Shown here: piece after piece, positions 1-7,226 of the stretch
Layout of the letters: each line of letters starts with the position of its first letter
Position numbering within the stretch: position 1 is the stretch's first letter
Source of the DNA: GCA-2731375 sp047518225
Lineage (GTDB): Bacteria > Pseudomonadota > Alphaproteobacteria > GCA-2731375
DNA: 24,291 nucleotides
Assembly: GCA_047518225.1 (NCBI GenBank)
Contig: JAKZRK010000235.1
Span: 1 to 24,291 of the forward strand
Direction: 5' to 3'
Made by a program: the position numbers and the translations under genes
Notes under the pieces: generated by a model
Databases searched by the model: none
The model's input: the letters and a program-made list of their open reading frames with translations, nothing else
Told to the model about the DNA's origin: nothing

Positions 1-49
1 TATCGCCGCCCGACCTAGGCCGAGCTTTACTCGGGGGATTGGGAGCACC

Positions 50-487
50 CTAGATGTAGTGGGTATGGGTGACAACCGGATAGGCACGGAACAATCCCGT
101 ATCGCGCAAATAATCGTTCAACTGTTTGCGCCGCACGCCGGGCTGTACGGTGCAATCCAGATCCTCGGCATGAACCGCCAAAACCTCGTTCATGCCGCCC
201 ACATCAACGCAGATGCCCCCCCGGACCGCCTGAAGATGTCCCTCGACCGAGGTGCCGGCGCCGTATGGGATGACCGGCGTGTCGGCGGCGTGGCAGATCC
301 GCACAATGGCCGCGACTTCCTCGGTGCTTTGGGCGAAGGCGACCGCATCGGGTGCCTGGGTCGGATGCCAGCTTTCATCGTGGCCATGGGCATCGCGCAC
401 CGCATCCGCCGTGGACAGGCGGTCCCCCAACAGGGCCCGCAGTGCATCGATTACGCCCAGCGTGGCTGCTTCAGTTGCCAAACTCAT
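50..487 (-). pseudogene. Truncated FAD-linked oxidase (D-lactate dehydrogenase / GlcD-like), N-terminal part only
   Basis: This 145-codon frame is the N-terminal part of an FAD-binding PCMH-type oxidase of the D-lactate dehydrogenase / glycolate oxidase GlcD family, which oxidises 2-hydroxyacids. Visible are the flavin-binding PYGAGTSVEGH stretch (residues about 74-84) and the block VHAEDLDCTVQPGV (about 105-118), both typical of this family. Intact members have about 460-480 residues. Here homology stops after the DTGLF motif (about residue 133); where relatives continue with a Pro-Ile-Asp-Pro-Gly-Ala segment, the frame runs into 12 unrelated residues and a stop. The FAD cap and C-terminal substrate domains are missing. 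The ATG at 487 is preceded by a good purine-rich ribosome site (GGACGGGAGC). The break lies inside the window at about 85-90, so it is not an edge effect. A rearrangement remnant is the best reading, and a working enzyme is unlikely. Confidence 0.75.
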
Positions 488-566
488 GCTCCCGTCCTTC
501 CATCAAATGCCGTTGATAAGGAGTATAGGCCAGTTAGAGCGCATTTCGACCGTTTTTGACCGCTTA

Positions 567-824
567 TACCACCCGGCGCTGATAGGGACCTATTGAGATC
601 GTCTCCGCGTGCCCTCGGGCAGGAGTGAAGCCGCTGGCGATGTGGTGCATCGTCAAGGCTTCAGGACGCATCCGAGGGCGCGCGGAGACGACCGCAGGCG
701 CCCTGGGACAGCTTTCGGAGGGCGTCGCGCACGCCTAACGATGCAACCCATCGCGTCGGCGCACGCTCCTACCCGAAAACTGCCCCAGGGCGTCTCAATA
801 GGTTCCTATCAGCGCCGGGTGGTA
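567..824. mobile_element. 258-bp MITE-like structured inverted-repeat element
   Basis: The ends are inverted repeats of 32 bp with one mismatch: 567-598 against the reverse complement of 793-824, both beginning TACCACCCGGCGCTGATAGG. The trinucleotide TTA flanks both sides (564-566 and 825-827), which could be a target-site duplication. Inside are two long hairpins. Hairpin 1 pairs 599-618 with 672-691 (20 bp, one G-T wobble), with an inner stem TGAAGCC (626-632) / GGCTTCA (657-663) and an apical stem CGATG (638-642) / CATCG (648-652). Hairpin 2 pairs about 699-718 with 773-792 (two mismatches) and carries the same apical stem, CGATG (739-743) / CATCG (749-753), also with a five-base loop. I see no credible protein. 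The structure fits a non-autonomous element mobilised in trans, or a structured intergenic repeat. It lies just upstream of the truncated oxidase start. Confidence 0.7.
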
Positions 825-847
825 TTATCCCCGCACGCAAATTTACC

Positions 848-867
848 TTGTCACTGGAATATGACAA
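848..867. promoter_or_regulatory. Possible operator: TTGTCA-N8-TGACAA dyad
   Basis: A perfect 6-bp inverted repeat, TTGTCA and TGACAA separated by 8 bases, lies about 70 bp upstream of the DUF4396 gene. Its symmetry and position suit a dimeric regulator binding near the promoter. No regulator gene is adjacent, and a dyad of this length can occur by chance, so the call is tentative. Confidence 0.25.
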
Positions 868-935
868 ACTAGACCCCATGTCGCGCTTCCGATCTTGCGG
901 ATTAGCCGGCGCCGGGCCACTTAGGGGAAAGTGCA

Positions 936-1808
936 ATGATCGAAGGAATAATGCTTGCCTGGTTTGTTTTGACCGGCCTGTCACTGGCTTTTGTTATCGT
1001 CGATATTCCAAAGACGCCTGAATCGGTGGTGCTCAAATGGGCCTTCGTTATCCTTGTCATATTCTCCGGTCCCCTGGGTGCTTTCTTCTATGTGCTCGGT
1101 TGCCGCGAGCCGCTAAAAGGCACCCACGAGCAGTATGTTTCGGTGAAATGGCGTCAGGTGCTCGGTTCGACCATGCACTGCGCAGCCGGCGATGGTCTCG
1201 GCATCATAGCCGGTGCGGCTATCGGCGCTCTTTTGCACCTCTCGCCATGGGGCGATTTCGCCTTGGAATACGCACTGGGCTTTGGATTTGGCTGGGCCTA
1301 CTTTCAGGCTTTCGCTATGCGCGACATGGTCGGCGGTTCCTACATCCTATCACTCAAGGAAACCTTTGTTCCCGAATTGGTTTCCATGAATTTTCTGATG
1401 GCCGGCATGATCCCGACCATGAAATTCCTCATGCCCCGGATCGAGGGCGCCGGCGATCCTCTTCAGCCCGCCTTCTGGTTCACCATGTCGATGGCGCTGA
1501 TCGTCGGGTTCGCGCTGGCCTATCCGGTAAACTGGTGGCTGGTCACCAACAACATGAAACACGGCATGCTGACGGTCCGCCCAGGCGGAGCCGATGGCGC
1601 GGAACACGCCGCGCACGGCGCACCGGCCGGACATGCGGGTGCCGGGGAAAGCACCGGGCACGGCGGCCCGGCCGATCACGGCGAGGAAGCACACGGCGAA
1701 CACCTCGACGGCGGACAGCCCAGCCCGGGTATGATTGTAACAGCGATCGTGATCACGTTCGCCGTCCTGGCGGCCGCGCTTTGGCTCGCCGGAGGATTCT
1801 TTGGCTAG
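936..1808 (+). CDS. DUF4396 family membrane protein with histidine-rich linker
   Basis: A 290-residue integral membrane protein resembling the DUF4396 family, whose function is not established. Hydrophobic segments lie at about 4-24, 35-56, 80-102, 108-128, 148-168 and 180-205, with a final helix at about 265-288. Family-like blocks include CAAGDGLGII, EYALGFGFGW, SMNFLMAGMIPTMKF and PVNWWLVTNNMKHGM. Between the sixth and last helix (about 215-262) is a Gly/Ala/His/Glu-rich linker with about ten histidines, which could bind metal. The ATG at 936 follows a reasonable ribosome site (AGGGGAAAG). The gene stands alone, faces the amidohydrolase gene and ends at a shared hairpin terminator. The family call comes from conserved blocks and topology; the substrate or partner is unknown. 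Confidence 0.75.
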   Translation: MIEGIMLAWFVLTGLSLAFVIVDIPKTPESVVLKWAFVILVIFSGPLGAFFYVLGCREPLKGTHEQYVSVKWRQVLGSTMHCAAGDGLGIIAGAAIGALLHLSPWGDFALEYALGFGFGWAYFQAFAMRDMVGGSYILSLKETFVPELVSMNFLMAGMIPTMKFLMPRIEGAGDPLQPAFWFTMSMALIVGFALAYPVNWWLVTNNMKHGMLTVRPGGADGAEHAAHGAPAGHAGAGESTGHGGPADHGEEAHGEHLDGGQPSPGMIVTAIVITFAVLAAALWLAGGFFG

Positions 1809-1818
1809 GGCGTTGTCT

Positions 1819-1844
1819 CTGGTCACGTCTCCGACGGTGACCAG
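1819..1844. terminator. Hairpin terminator between convergent genes
   Basis: A perfect 8-bp stem, CTGGTCAC (1819-1826) with GTGACCAG (1837-1844), continues inward with GTC/GAC around a small loop and one bulged base. It is followed by TTGTATATT on the plus strand. It starts 10 bases after the DUF4396 stop and overlaps the last codons of the convergent amidohydrolase, so it could stop transcripts from both sides. The T tract is imperfect. Confidence 0.55.
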
Positions 1845-2665
1845 TTGTATATTCGCCGCAGGCTCCCGCCCATTAGATCCGCGCGGTCACCATCCGATAA
1901 GCGGTCAGTGAGGCGGAACGGCTCCACCCCTTGGGCATAGGTCAACAGGTTGACCGCCCGGGTCCAGTCGGTACCCCACATGCAACGGTCAAAGCCGAAC
2001 TTGTCGAAGATGCGGCAGAGCGGATCCCAGATGTCATTGTAAGGGAAAGGTTCGTGGGAAAGCGTGCAGGCGCCGCTAATTTTCACCGCGACGTTTTCGT
2101 ATTTCGCCAGATCCAGCAGCTTGGGAAGGTCGGCGAACGGCGCCGGCGGGGCCGGCGGCTCGAACGGCTGTTGCAAGCCAAGGTGATCGATCACCAACAT
2201 TGTCCCGGGGTTCGCGGCGGCCAGCGCCGCGGCCTTGTCCAGGTGGCCCCAGCATAAAAGATTGACCGGCAGCGAATGGCGGGCCGCGGCCGCCAGGACC
2301 CGGTTGATGCTGGCACTGTCGGCTTCGCTGGTATAACCCTGAGCCATCATGACCCGGATCGCGACCGTGCCTTTCATGGCGGCCCAGTCCGCGATGGATT
2401 CCACGACCGCCCCGTCGGCCGGATCGACCGGTTTGATCAACCCGAACCGGCCCGGGTGCGCGGCCTGAGCATCAATGGCATAGCTGGCGTCGTATTGGTA
2501 CATGGTAAATACCGAGACCAGCAATGCGCCATCCACACCAACGGCGTCCATGGCGGCGACCATGTCATCGCCCGTGACCTCCCGCGGGCCCGCGAGAGCG
2601 GCGGTCCATGGCCGGCCTGGGTGGTCCCGTTCGTAGGCGTGGACCTGAGCGTCAATCGTTACCAT
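1823..2665 (-). CDS. Amidohydrolase family protein (amidohydrolase_2, TIM-barrel metal hydrolase)
   Basis: A 280-residue member of the amidohydrolase_2 group (2-pyrone-4,6-dicarboxylate hydrolase / decarboxylase-like TIM barrels). It opens with IDAQVHAY, where relatives have Asp-x-His-x-His; the first His is Gln here and the second is kept (His9). It has the IDHLGL block on a central strand and the late GTDWTR motif supplying the metal-site Asp. The frame extends upstream to 2716, but the ATG at 2665 is chosen because GGAGGA (2679-2674) lies 8 bases before it. It follows the methyltransferase by 51 bp on the same strand, so the two are probably co-transcribed. The substrate cannot be told from sequence; hydrolysis of a lactone or decarboxylation of an aromatic acid are typical of the family. 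Confidence 0.8.
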   Translation of the reverse strand: MVTIDAQVHAYERDHPGRPWTAALAGPREVTGDDMVAAMDAVGVDGALLVSVFTMYQYDASYAIDAQAAHPGRFGLIKPVDPADGAVVESIADWAAMKGTVAIRVMMAQGYTSEADSASINRVLAAAARHSLPVNLLCWGHLDKAAALAAANPGTMLVIDHLGLQQPFEPPAPPAPFADLPKLLDLAKYENVAVKISGACTLSHEPFPYNDIWDPLCRIFDKFGFDRCMWGTDWTRAVNLLTYAQGVEPFRLTDRLSDGDRADLMGGSLRRIYNWSPSET

Positions 2666-2716
2666 AGCTTCCATCCTCCGAAATGGCGGACATGGCGGAT
2701 CGCCCCGCAACGTCAA

Positions 2717-3490
2717 TTATGGTTTTCGCGCCATGAATGCGTAACCGAAGACCTGGAACCGGCGGGCGTTGGGTTCACCGCCCGCGCCGCCGAAAGTATC
2801 GACGGGAGGACCCATTCGCACCTCCCTGAAGCCCGTATCCAGCATCATTTTCTGCCAGCCTGCACACGGCATGCCACCAGCGATTCAAGCGGTCCACAGA
2901 TCGATGTTGCTGACCGCGGCAGCCGGCACCTCCTTGCCATTGGCAATGTCGGCGAACTGCAAAACACCGCCCGGCCGCAGGATGCGCCAAATCTCATCGA
3001 AGACCCGGCGTTTATCCGGGCACAAATTGATCACCCCATTGGCGATGAGCACGTCCGCCTCGCCGTCATCGGCGGGGATCTCTTCCAACAGCCCTTCACG
3101 GAATTCGACCTGCGGCAAGTCCATGGCCTGGGCCGTGCCGCGTGATTTCGCCAGCATTTCCACCGTCATGTCGATGCCCATCACGTGGCCCTTCAGGCCA
3201 ACCTGTTCCGCCGCTATGAAGCAGTCGAAACCGCCGCCCGAGCCGAGATCGATAACCCGCTCGCCCGCCGTCAGGGCGCGCAATGAAAACGGGTTGCCGA
3301 CGCCGGCGAAGGATTCGACGGCAGCATCAGGCATGGCGCCGACCACCGTATCGTCATAGCCCAGGCGTTTGGCCAGCGGGCGGCCGGTGTGAAAATGGAA
3401 ATCTCCGTGGGGGTCGAGCGCGACGTCCCGGTATTTGTCTTTCACGTCTTCACGTAGGGCGGCGGCATCGACAAGAGTGTCCGTGCTCAT
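2717..3490 (-). CDS. SAM-dependent methyltransferase, ArsM-like, with in-frame TGA: candidate selenoprotein
   Basis: The gene reads as 257 residues if the TGA at 2887-2885 (codon 202) is decoded. Residues 79-89 carry SAM motif I (VIDLGSGGGFD), followed by GIDMT (105-109) and RILRPGG (169-175); these blocks are closest to arsenite methyltransferases (ArsM/AS3MT). Codon 202 is TGA, after IDLWTA and before IAGGMP. Relatives have Cys here, equivalent by recalled numbering to the arsenic-binding Cys206 of human AS3MT. After the TGA the frame stays open for 55 codons and ends FGYAFMARKP then TAA, a normal family C-terminus. The other arsenic-binding Cys is Gly (ANGVINL, Gly152), so arsenite need not be the substrate. 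The ATG at 3490 has AAGGAAAG upstream. Selenocysteine is the preferred reading. A nonsense mutation giving a 201-residue product is the alternative, and a frameshift is excluded because the frame is continuous. Confidence 0.75.
2854..2881 (-). other. Candidate SECIS-like hairpin just after the TGA
   Basis: In the mRNA sense, GCTGGT (2881-2876) can pair with GCTGGC (2859-2854) using G-T wobbles. Inside this, GCA pairs with TGC around the 7-base loop TGCCGTG, which has G at its second position as bacterial SECIS loops usually do. The loop begins only about 13 bases after the TGA, somewhat short. A second fold, GCC/GGC around GTGTGCA with the loop about 17 bases away, is possible but has a very short stem. 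This is weak evidence by itself. Confidence 0.3.
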
Positions 3491-3675
3491 AATGCTTTCC
3501 TTTCAAATATTCTTGGGCCAGCGAAATTTTATTGATGCCGTATCTTCGCGCTGGCTCGACGTGCGGCCGCCATGGCGGCAAACATGGTCGCCGCGCCGCC
3601 GTCGTCCGCCCGATGGCGTTCGTGGGCCGCGAACATTAGACACCGAAATCGCAAGGCAGACAATTTCGAATAACG

Positions 3676-3849
3676 ATGGTTTTGAATATATACTTCCTCG
3701 AATGCATCGCACTGGTGTCTCAAGGCGCCAACGATACCGGCGCCGCCGCCGGGCAGATCCTTGGCGCGGCGGGCGATCTGTCGCAACAATCCATACGGCT
3801 GGGAAATGAAGTCGAGCGATATCTGGCGGAAGTCAGAAAAGCCGTTTAA
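3676..3849 (+). pseudogene. C-terminal remnant of a methyl-accepting chemotaxis protein
   Basis: A 57-codon frame ends with VSQGANDTGAAAGQIL, then AAGDLSQQS and LGNEVERYLAEVRKAV before TAA. This closely follows the usual extreme C-terminus of alphaproteobacterial chemoreceptors, where the cytoplasmic helical hairpin ends. The resemblance begins around codon 11 (about 3706). Upstream the frame meets a TAG at 3637-3639, and nothing resembles the sensor, HAMP or signalling domains. The ATG at 3676 has no convincing ribosome site, so this is read as a deletion remnant of a gene of roughly 500-700 codons and probably makes no functional product. Confidence 0.7.
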
Positions 3850-4108
3850 TCGATCATTTGCTCCATTGCCGCACCGATATTAAGCTCACTTGCCGCGGAA
3901 GAATGCGTTAGAGCAGTTCCGGGCTATTCTGGGTCATTTGACCGCCCGCCAGGGCTCGGAAACGCTCTGGCGCCCGACCTGCATGATGCCCGAGAGTTCG
4001 ATACCTGCATAACGTGAGACGGGTCACCCCGCGATCAAACGGACATGGGGTCTATCATCGTAGGTTGGTAATAGGTGATTGGCGTTGCTTGCCGCGGCCT
4101 CTTTGCGC
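3850..4108. other. Non-coding stretch with two small palindromes
   Basis: No gene is evident here. It contains GGTCA-TT-TGACC (3932-3943) and, four bases later, a 9-bp stem CGCCAGGGC (3947-3955) / GCTCTGGCG (3964-3972) with one G-T pair and an 8-base loop. Neither has a following T tract, so terminator function is not supported. The two adjacent dyads might be an extragenic repeat; only one copy is visible in this window. Confidence 0.35.
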
Positions 4109-5776
4109 CTACTCCGCCGCCGCGATTTGCCGGGCTTTGGCTGCCTCCAGGCGGAAGCCTTTATATCCGCCGGCCGCGATCTCATCACATTTTTCGCGGT
4201 AGGTACCGACACCCCCGATATAGGGCATGAACAGGCGCGGTTTGCCGGGAATATTGGCGCCCATATACCACGAATTGGCTTGCGGAAAGAGCGTCCGATG
4301 GGCAACGACGTTGACATGCTCGACCCAGGCATCCTCGGCCTCGCGCATTGGTTCGATGGTGTCGAGATTGCCCGAACGCAGGTACGCCAGGCCGTCGACC
4401 ACCCAATCGACGTGCTGCTGCAGGGAAACCATCATGTTGGAGAGGACGGACGGACTGCCTGGACCGGTAATCATGAACATATTCGGAAAGCCTTCCGACA
4501 TCAGCCCAAGATAGGTCCGCGGCCCGGCCTCCCATTTCTCGCCCAAAGTGCGGCCGCCGCGCCCCTGGATGTCGATCTTGAGCAGGGTGCCGGTCATGGC
4601 ATCGAAACCGGTGGCGAAGACGATGGCGTCAAACGCGAAGCTTTGCCCGCCGGTAACAAGGCCGCTCTCGGTGATCTCCTCGATCGGCGCGTCCTTGACA
4701 TCGACCAGCGTGACATTGTCGCGATTGAAGGCCTCGAAATAATCGGTATCGACGCAGATGCGTTTTGTGCCGATAGGATAGTCTTTCGCCGCCAGCAACT
4801 CGGCCGTCTCCGCGTCACGCACGGTAGACCGGATCTTCTCGCGCACAAACGCGGCCGCCGTGTCATTCGACTGTTGGTTCGTCGCCAAATCATTGAAAGC
4901 CGCCATGAAATAGGTGCCGCCAACCGCCCAACGCGCCTCGTAAGCCCGTTGCCGTTCCTCTTCCGAAACGTCCATGGCGGAGACTTCGTTGGGATTTGTC
5001 AGGACGCCATTGCGGGTTTTACGGGCCTCGGCGCGAAGGGATTCATAATCCGACTTCCACTGCCGCTCGTACTCAGGCGTCATCGCACCATTGCGGGACG
5101 GGATCGAATAGTTTGGCGTGCGTTGGAACACCGTCAACTGTGCCGCCTGCTCGGCGATTACGGGAATGGCCTGGATGGCCGACGAGCCCGTGCCGATAAT
5201 GCCGACCCGTTTGCCAGAGAAGTCCACGCCTTCATGAGGCCAACTGCCGGTGTGGTAAGTCTTTCCGGCATAAGTTTCCAGGCCCTTGAAATCGGGCACG
5301 CGCGTGGACGACAGGCATCCCGTCGCCATGACCAGGAACTGCGCGGACACGCGGTCGCCGCGGTTCGTCTCGATGTTCCAGCAACGGCCCTCCTCGTTGA
5401 AATGCGCGGCCGTGACCAGGGTGTCGAACTGAATATCCCGGCGCAAATCGAAGCGGTCCGCCACGTGATCCGCATAGCGTAGAATTTTGGGTTGAGAGGA
5501 AAACCGCTCGCTCCATTGCCATTCCTGTTGCAATTCCTCGGAGAACGAATACGAATACTGCATGCTCTCCACATCGCAACGGGCGCCCGGATAGCGGTTC
5601 CAATACCAAGTTCCGCCAACACCGCCCGCGCCCTCGAACACCCGCGTCCGCAGGCCCAGCGCGCGCAGTTTATGTAACAGGTAAAGGCCCGAGAAACCCG
5701 CCCCGACGACAACGACGTCGACTTCGCTGGGATTGAGTTCGTCGCTGTTGGCTATACTCGAAACCTGACTGGACAC
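4109..5776 (-). CDS. Flavin-containing monooxygenase, type I Baeyer-Villiger-like
   Basis: A 555-residue FAD/NADPH monooxygenase of the cyclohexanone/phenylacetone monooxygenase group, which inserts oxygen next to a ketone or oxidises a heteroatom. Visible are the FAD-binding GAGFSG (25-30), the GGTWYWNRYPGARCD block (54-68), the Baeyer-Villiger fingerprint as YAGKTYHTGSWP (169-180, with the usual Phe replaced by Tyr and the His and Trp kept), the NADPH-binding GTGSSA (195-200) and the late ATGFD motif. The length matches the family. The start is a GTG at 5776, with GGAGGA five bases upstream (5787-5782). It is last in a minus-strand run, 102 bp after the flippase gene. The real substrate is unknown; a simple N- or S-oxygenating FMO is possible, but the fingerprint favours Baeyer-Villiger type. 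Confidence 0.88.
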   Translation of the reverse strand: MSSQVSSIANSDELNPSEVDVVVVGAGFSGLYLLHKLRALGLRTRVFEGAGGVGGTWYWNRYPGARCDVESMQYSYSFSEELQQEWQWSERFSSQPKILRYADHVADRFDLRRDIQFDTLVTAAHFNEEGRCWNIETNRGDRVSAQFLVMATGCLSSTRVPDFKGLETYAGKTYHTGSWPHEGVDFSGKRVGIIGTGSSAIQAIPVIAEQAAQLTVFQRTPNYSIPSRNGAMTPEYERQWKSDYESLRAEARKTRNGVLTNPNEVSAMDVSEEERQRAYEARWAVGGTYFMAAFNDLATNQQSNDTAAAFVREKIRSTVRDAETAELLAAKDYPIGTKRICVDTDYFEAFNRDNVTLVDVKDAPIEEITESGLVTGGQSFAFDAIVFATGFDAMTGTLLKIDIQGRGGRTLGEKWEAGPRTYLGLMSEGFPNMFMITGPGSPSVLSNMMVSLQQHVDWVVDGLAYLRSGNLDTIEPMREAEDAWVEHVNVVAHRTLFPQANSWYMGANIPGKPRLFMPYIGGVGTYREKCDEIAAGGYKGFRLEAAKARQIAAAE

Positions 5777-5878
5777 GCCATTCCTCCTTCGGACCTATTT
5801 TGTTACAGCCACCCATATTACTATTGATCCCAAGGTAATGCCAATCTGCCTTGATAATGACCTTTTCAGACGCCACGA

Positions 5879-7195
5879 CTAAGCGCCATCCCTGCCCCGC
5901 GCCCGCCTCGCATCCAGATGTTTGAGCTGAAGCGCCAAAAGCCCGGCCTCCGCCACATAACCCGCCATCCAACCGATCAAACCTATGACGGCGCCGTTGG
6001 CGGTGACGAAGAGCAGAGAGATGCTTGAAATCAATGCGGCGACAGCGACCCTGGTGACGCCGCTGGCGGCCCGCATGGTGGTATTTTGGACCCCCGCGAG
6101 CAGGCCGCGGAAAAGCGCCGAGTAGGCCCAGGCGGCCGACATCAGGAAGGCGAGTTTCAGGGCCGGTCCGCAGTAGTTTCTAAGTTCCGGTTGCAAGCCC
6201 ATTGCCTCGACAAGAACAAATACTTCGAGGGGCGTGTGAAACAGCACGAAGCCGACCAGTCCGAAAAAACCAATAAGATGCAAGGCGAAGATGAAGATCG
6301 GCCGGCGATCGGATATGGTCTTTACCAGGGTCTGCGCGGTCGAGACCAGATTGCGCATGGGGCTCATCAGCAGGCTGACCAGGCCATAGACAATGCTGAA
6401 CGCGGCCAATGCCAGATCCGGTCGCGCCGAGAGGCCAAGAAAGATGCTGATCGTGGTTACCACGCCCATCTCGGCCGAGGTATTCATCATCAACGGCCAG
6501 GAAAACCGCCATTGCTGACGGAAGCCTGGCGGCGCTTCGCTACCCGGCTCCGAGCCCAGGGGCAATCCGCGGAAGATGCCCCGCGCGAAGGCCAATGCCA
6601 CCGCCGTTTCGATGACCATGCAGATGACCAAGGCCGCCGCGCCGACCGCGGCTCCGGTCAGAAATTTTGGTAGCACGATCAAGGATCCGGCAAGCGAGGC
6701 GAGGCGTACAACGGTGGCGTAAGTAATGAAAATCGTCCGTTGATGCATCAGGATGAGGCCAAAACAGATCGACCGGGTGATCAAGACCGGCTCGTTTAGC
6801 GATAACAGGAAGGTTGCTGATTTTGCCTGCGCCACGACCGCCTCGGAGGCCCCGAACAGCCCGCCAAAGGCCCAGTCGCCCAGGGCGGTGAAGGCAATTG
6901 CCTGGGCCACCAACCAGGGCACGGCCACGATCAGGACCATGAACCGAGCCAGCCGGCCGAGCGCGCGTTGGGTTTTCAGATAGGCAAGGGTCAGCACCGC
7001 GCAGACCTCGGTGCTGGAGGAAAGCGCGAAATAGAGTGTAAAGGCGACGTGAAAGGCGGCCAACGTGACGTTCTGATCGGGCGAGCGCGCCAGCGCGGCA
7101 TTGATGACCGATTTCGAAATCATGTTGAGTTCGGTCATGAAGATGAGCGGCACAAAGAACCGATAGGCGGTGCCAAGTGTCACGTTGTCAGTCAT
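5879..7195 (-). CDS. Multi-pass membrane protein, MOP/MATE flippase-like (possibly ANKH-related)
   Basis: A 438-residue, highly hydrophobic protein with about 12 predicted membrane helices in two similar halves. Each half begins with an aromatic-Pro-Leu motif on the first helix: RFFVPLIFMTELN near the N-terminus and RFSWPLMMNTSAEMG near the middle. This two-fold layout is typical of the MOP superfamily (MATE exporters, polysaccharide flippases). The second-half motif also recalls the FWWPL region of the ANKH transporter group. A helix-final hydrophilic tail (LKHLDARRARGRDGA) ends the protein. The ATG at 7195 lacks a clear ribosome site. It lies 31 bp after the gamma-glutamyltransferase-family gene and is probably translated from the same mRNA. 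Subfamily and cargo are uncertain. Confidence 0.6.
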   Translation of the reverse strand: MTDNVTLGTAYRFFVPLIFMTELNMISKSVINAALARSPDQNVTLAAFHVAFTLYFALSSSTEVCAVLTLAYLKTQRALGRLARFMVLIVAVPWLVAQAIAFTALGDWAFGGLFGASEAVVAQAKSATFLLSLNEPVLITRSICFGLILMHQRTIFITYATVVRLASLAGSLIVLPKFLTGAAVGAAALVICMVIETAVALAFARGIFRGLPLGSEPGSEAPPGFRQQWRFSWPLMMNTSAEMGVVTTISIFLGLSARPDLALAAFSIVYGLVSLLMSPMRNLVSTAQTLVKTISDRRPIFIFALHLIGFFGLVGFVLFHTPLEVFVLVEAMGLQPELRNYCGPALKLAFLMSAAWAYSALFRGLLAGVQNTTMRAASGVTRVAVAALISSISLLFVTANGAVIGLIGWMAGYVAEAGLLALQLKHLDARRARGRDGA

Positions 7196-7226
7196 GCAAA
7201 CCCGTCTGAAAAAACTAGGCGGGCTC

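Noticed and set aside
2717..2990. A frameshift as the cause of the early stop in the methyltransferase
   Set aside because: The codons before and after the TGA are in the same frame and both give good family sequence, so no insertion or deletion is needed.
3503..3789. Small minus-strand frames upstream of the methyltransferase
   Set aside because: They overlap the chemoreceptor remnant, lack ribosome sites and resemble nothing I know; the composition looks like a shadow frame.
3947..3972. 9-bp hairpin as a terminator
   Set aside because: No T tract on either side and no gene end close enough.
4079..5482. Long plus-strand frame (467 codons) opposite the monooxygenase
   Set aside because: It is the antisense shadow of a clear monooxygenase, with no recognisable domain and an Arg/Gly/His-rich composition typical of GC-rich shadow frames.
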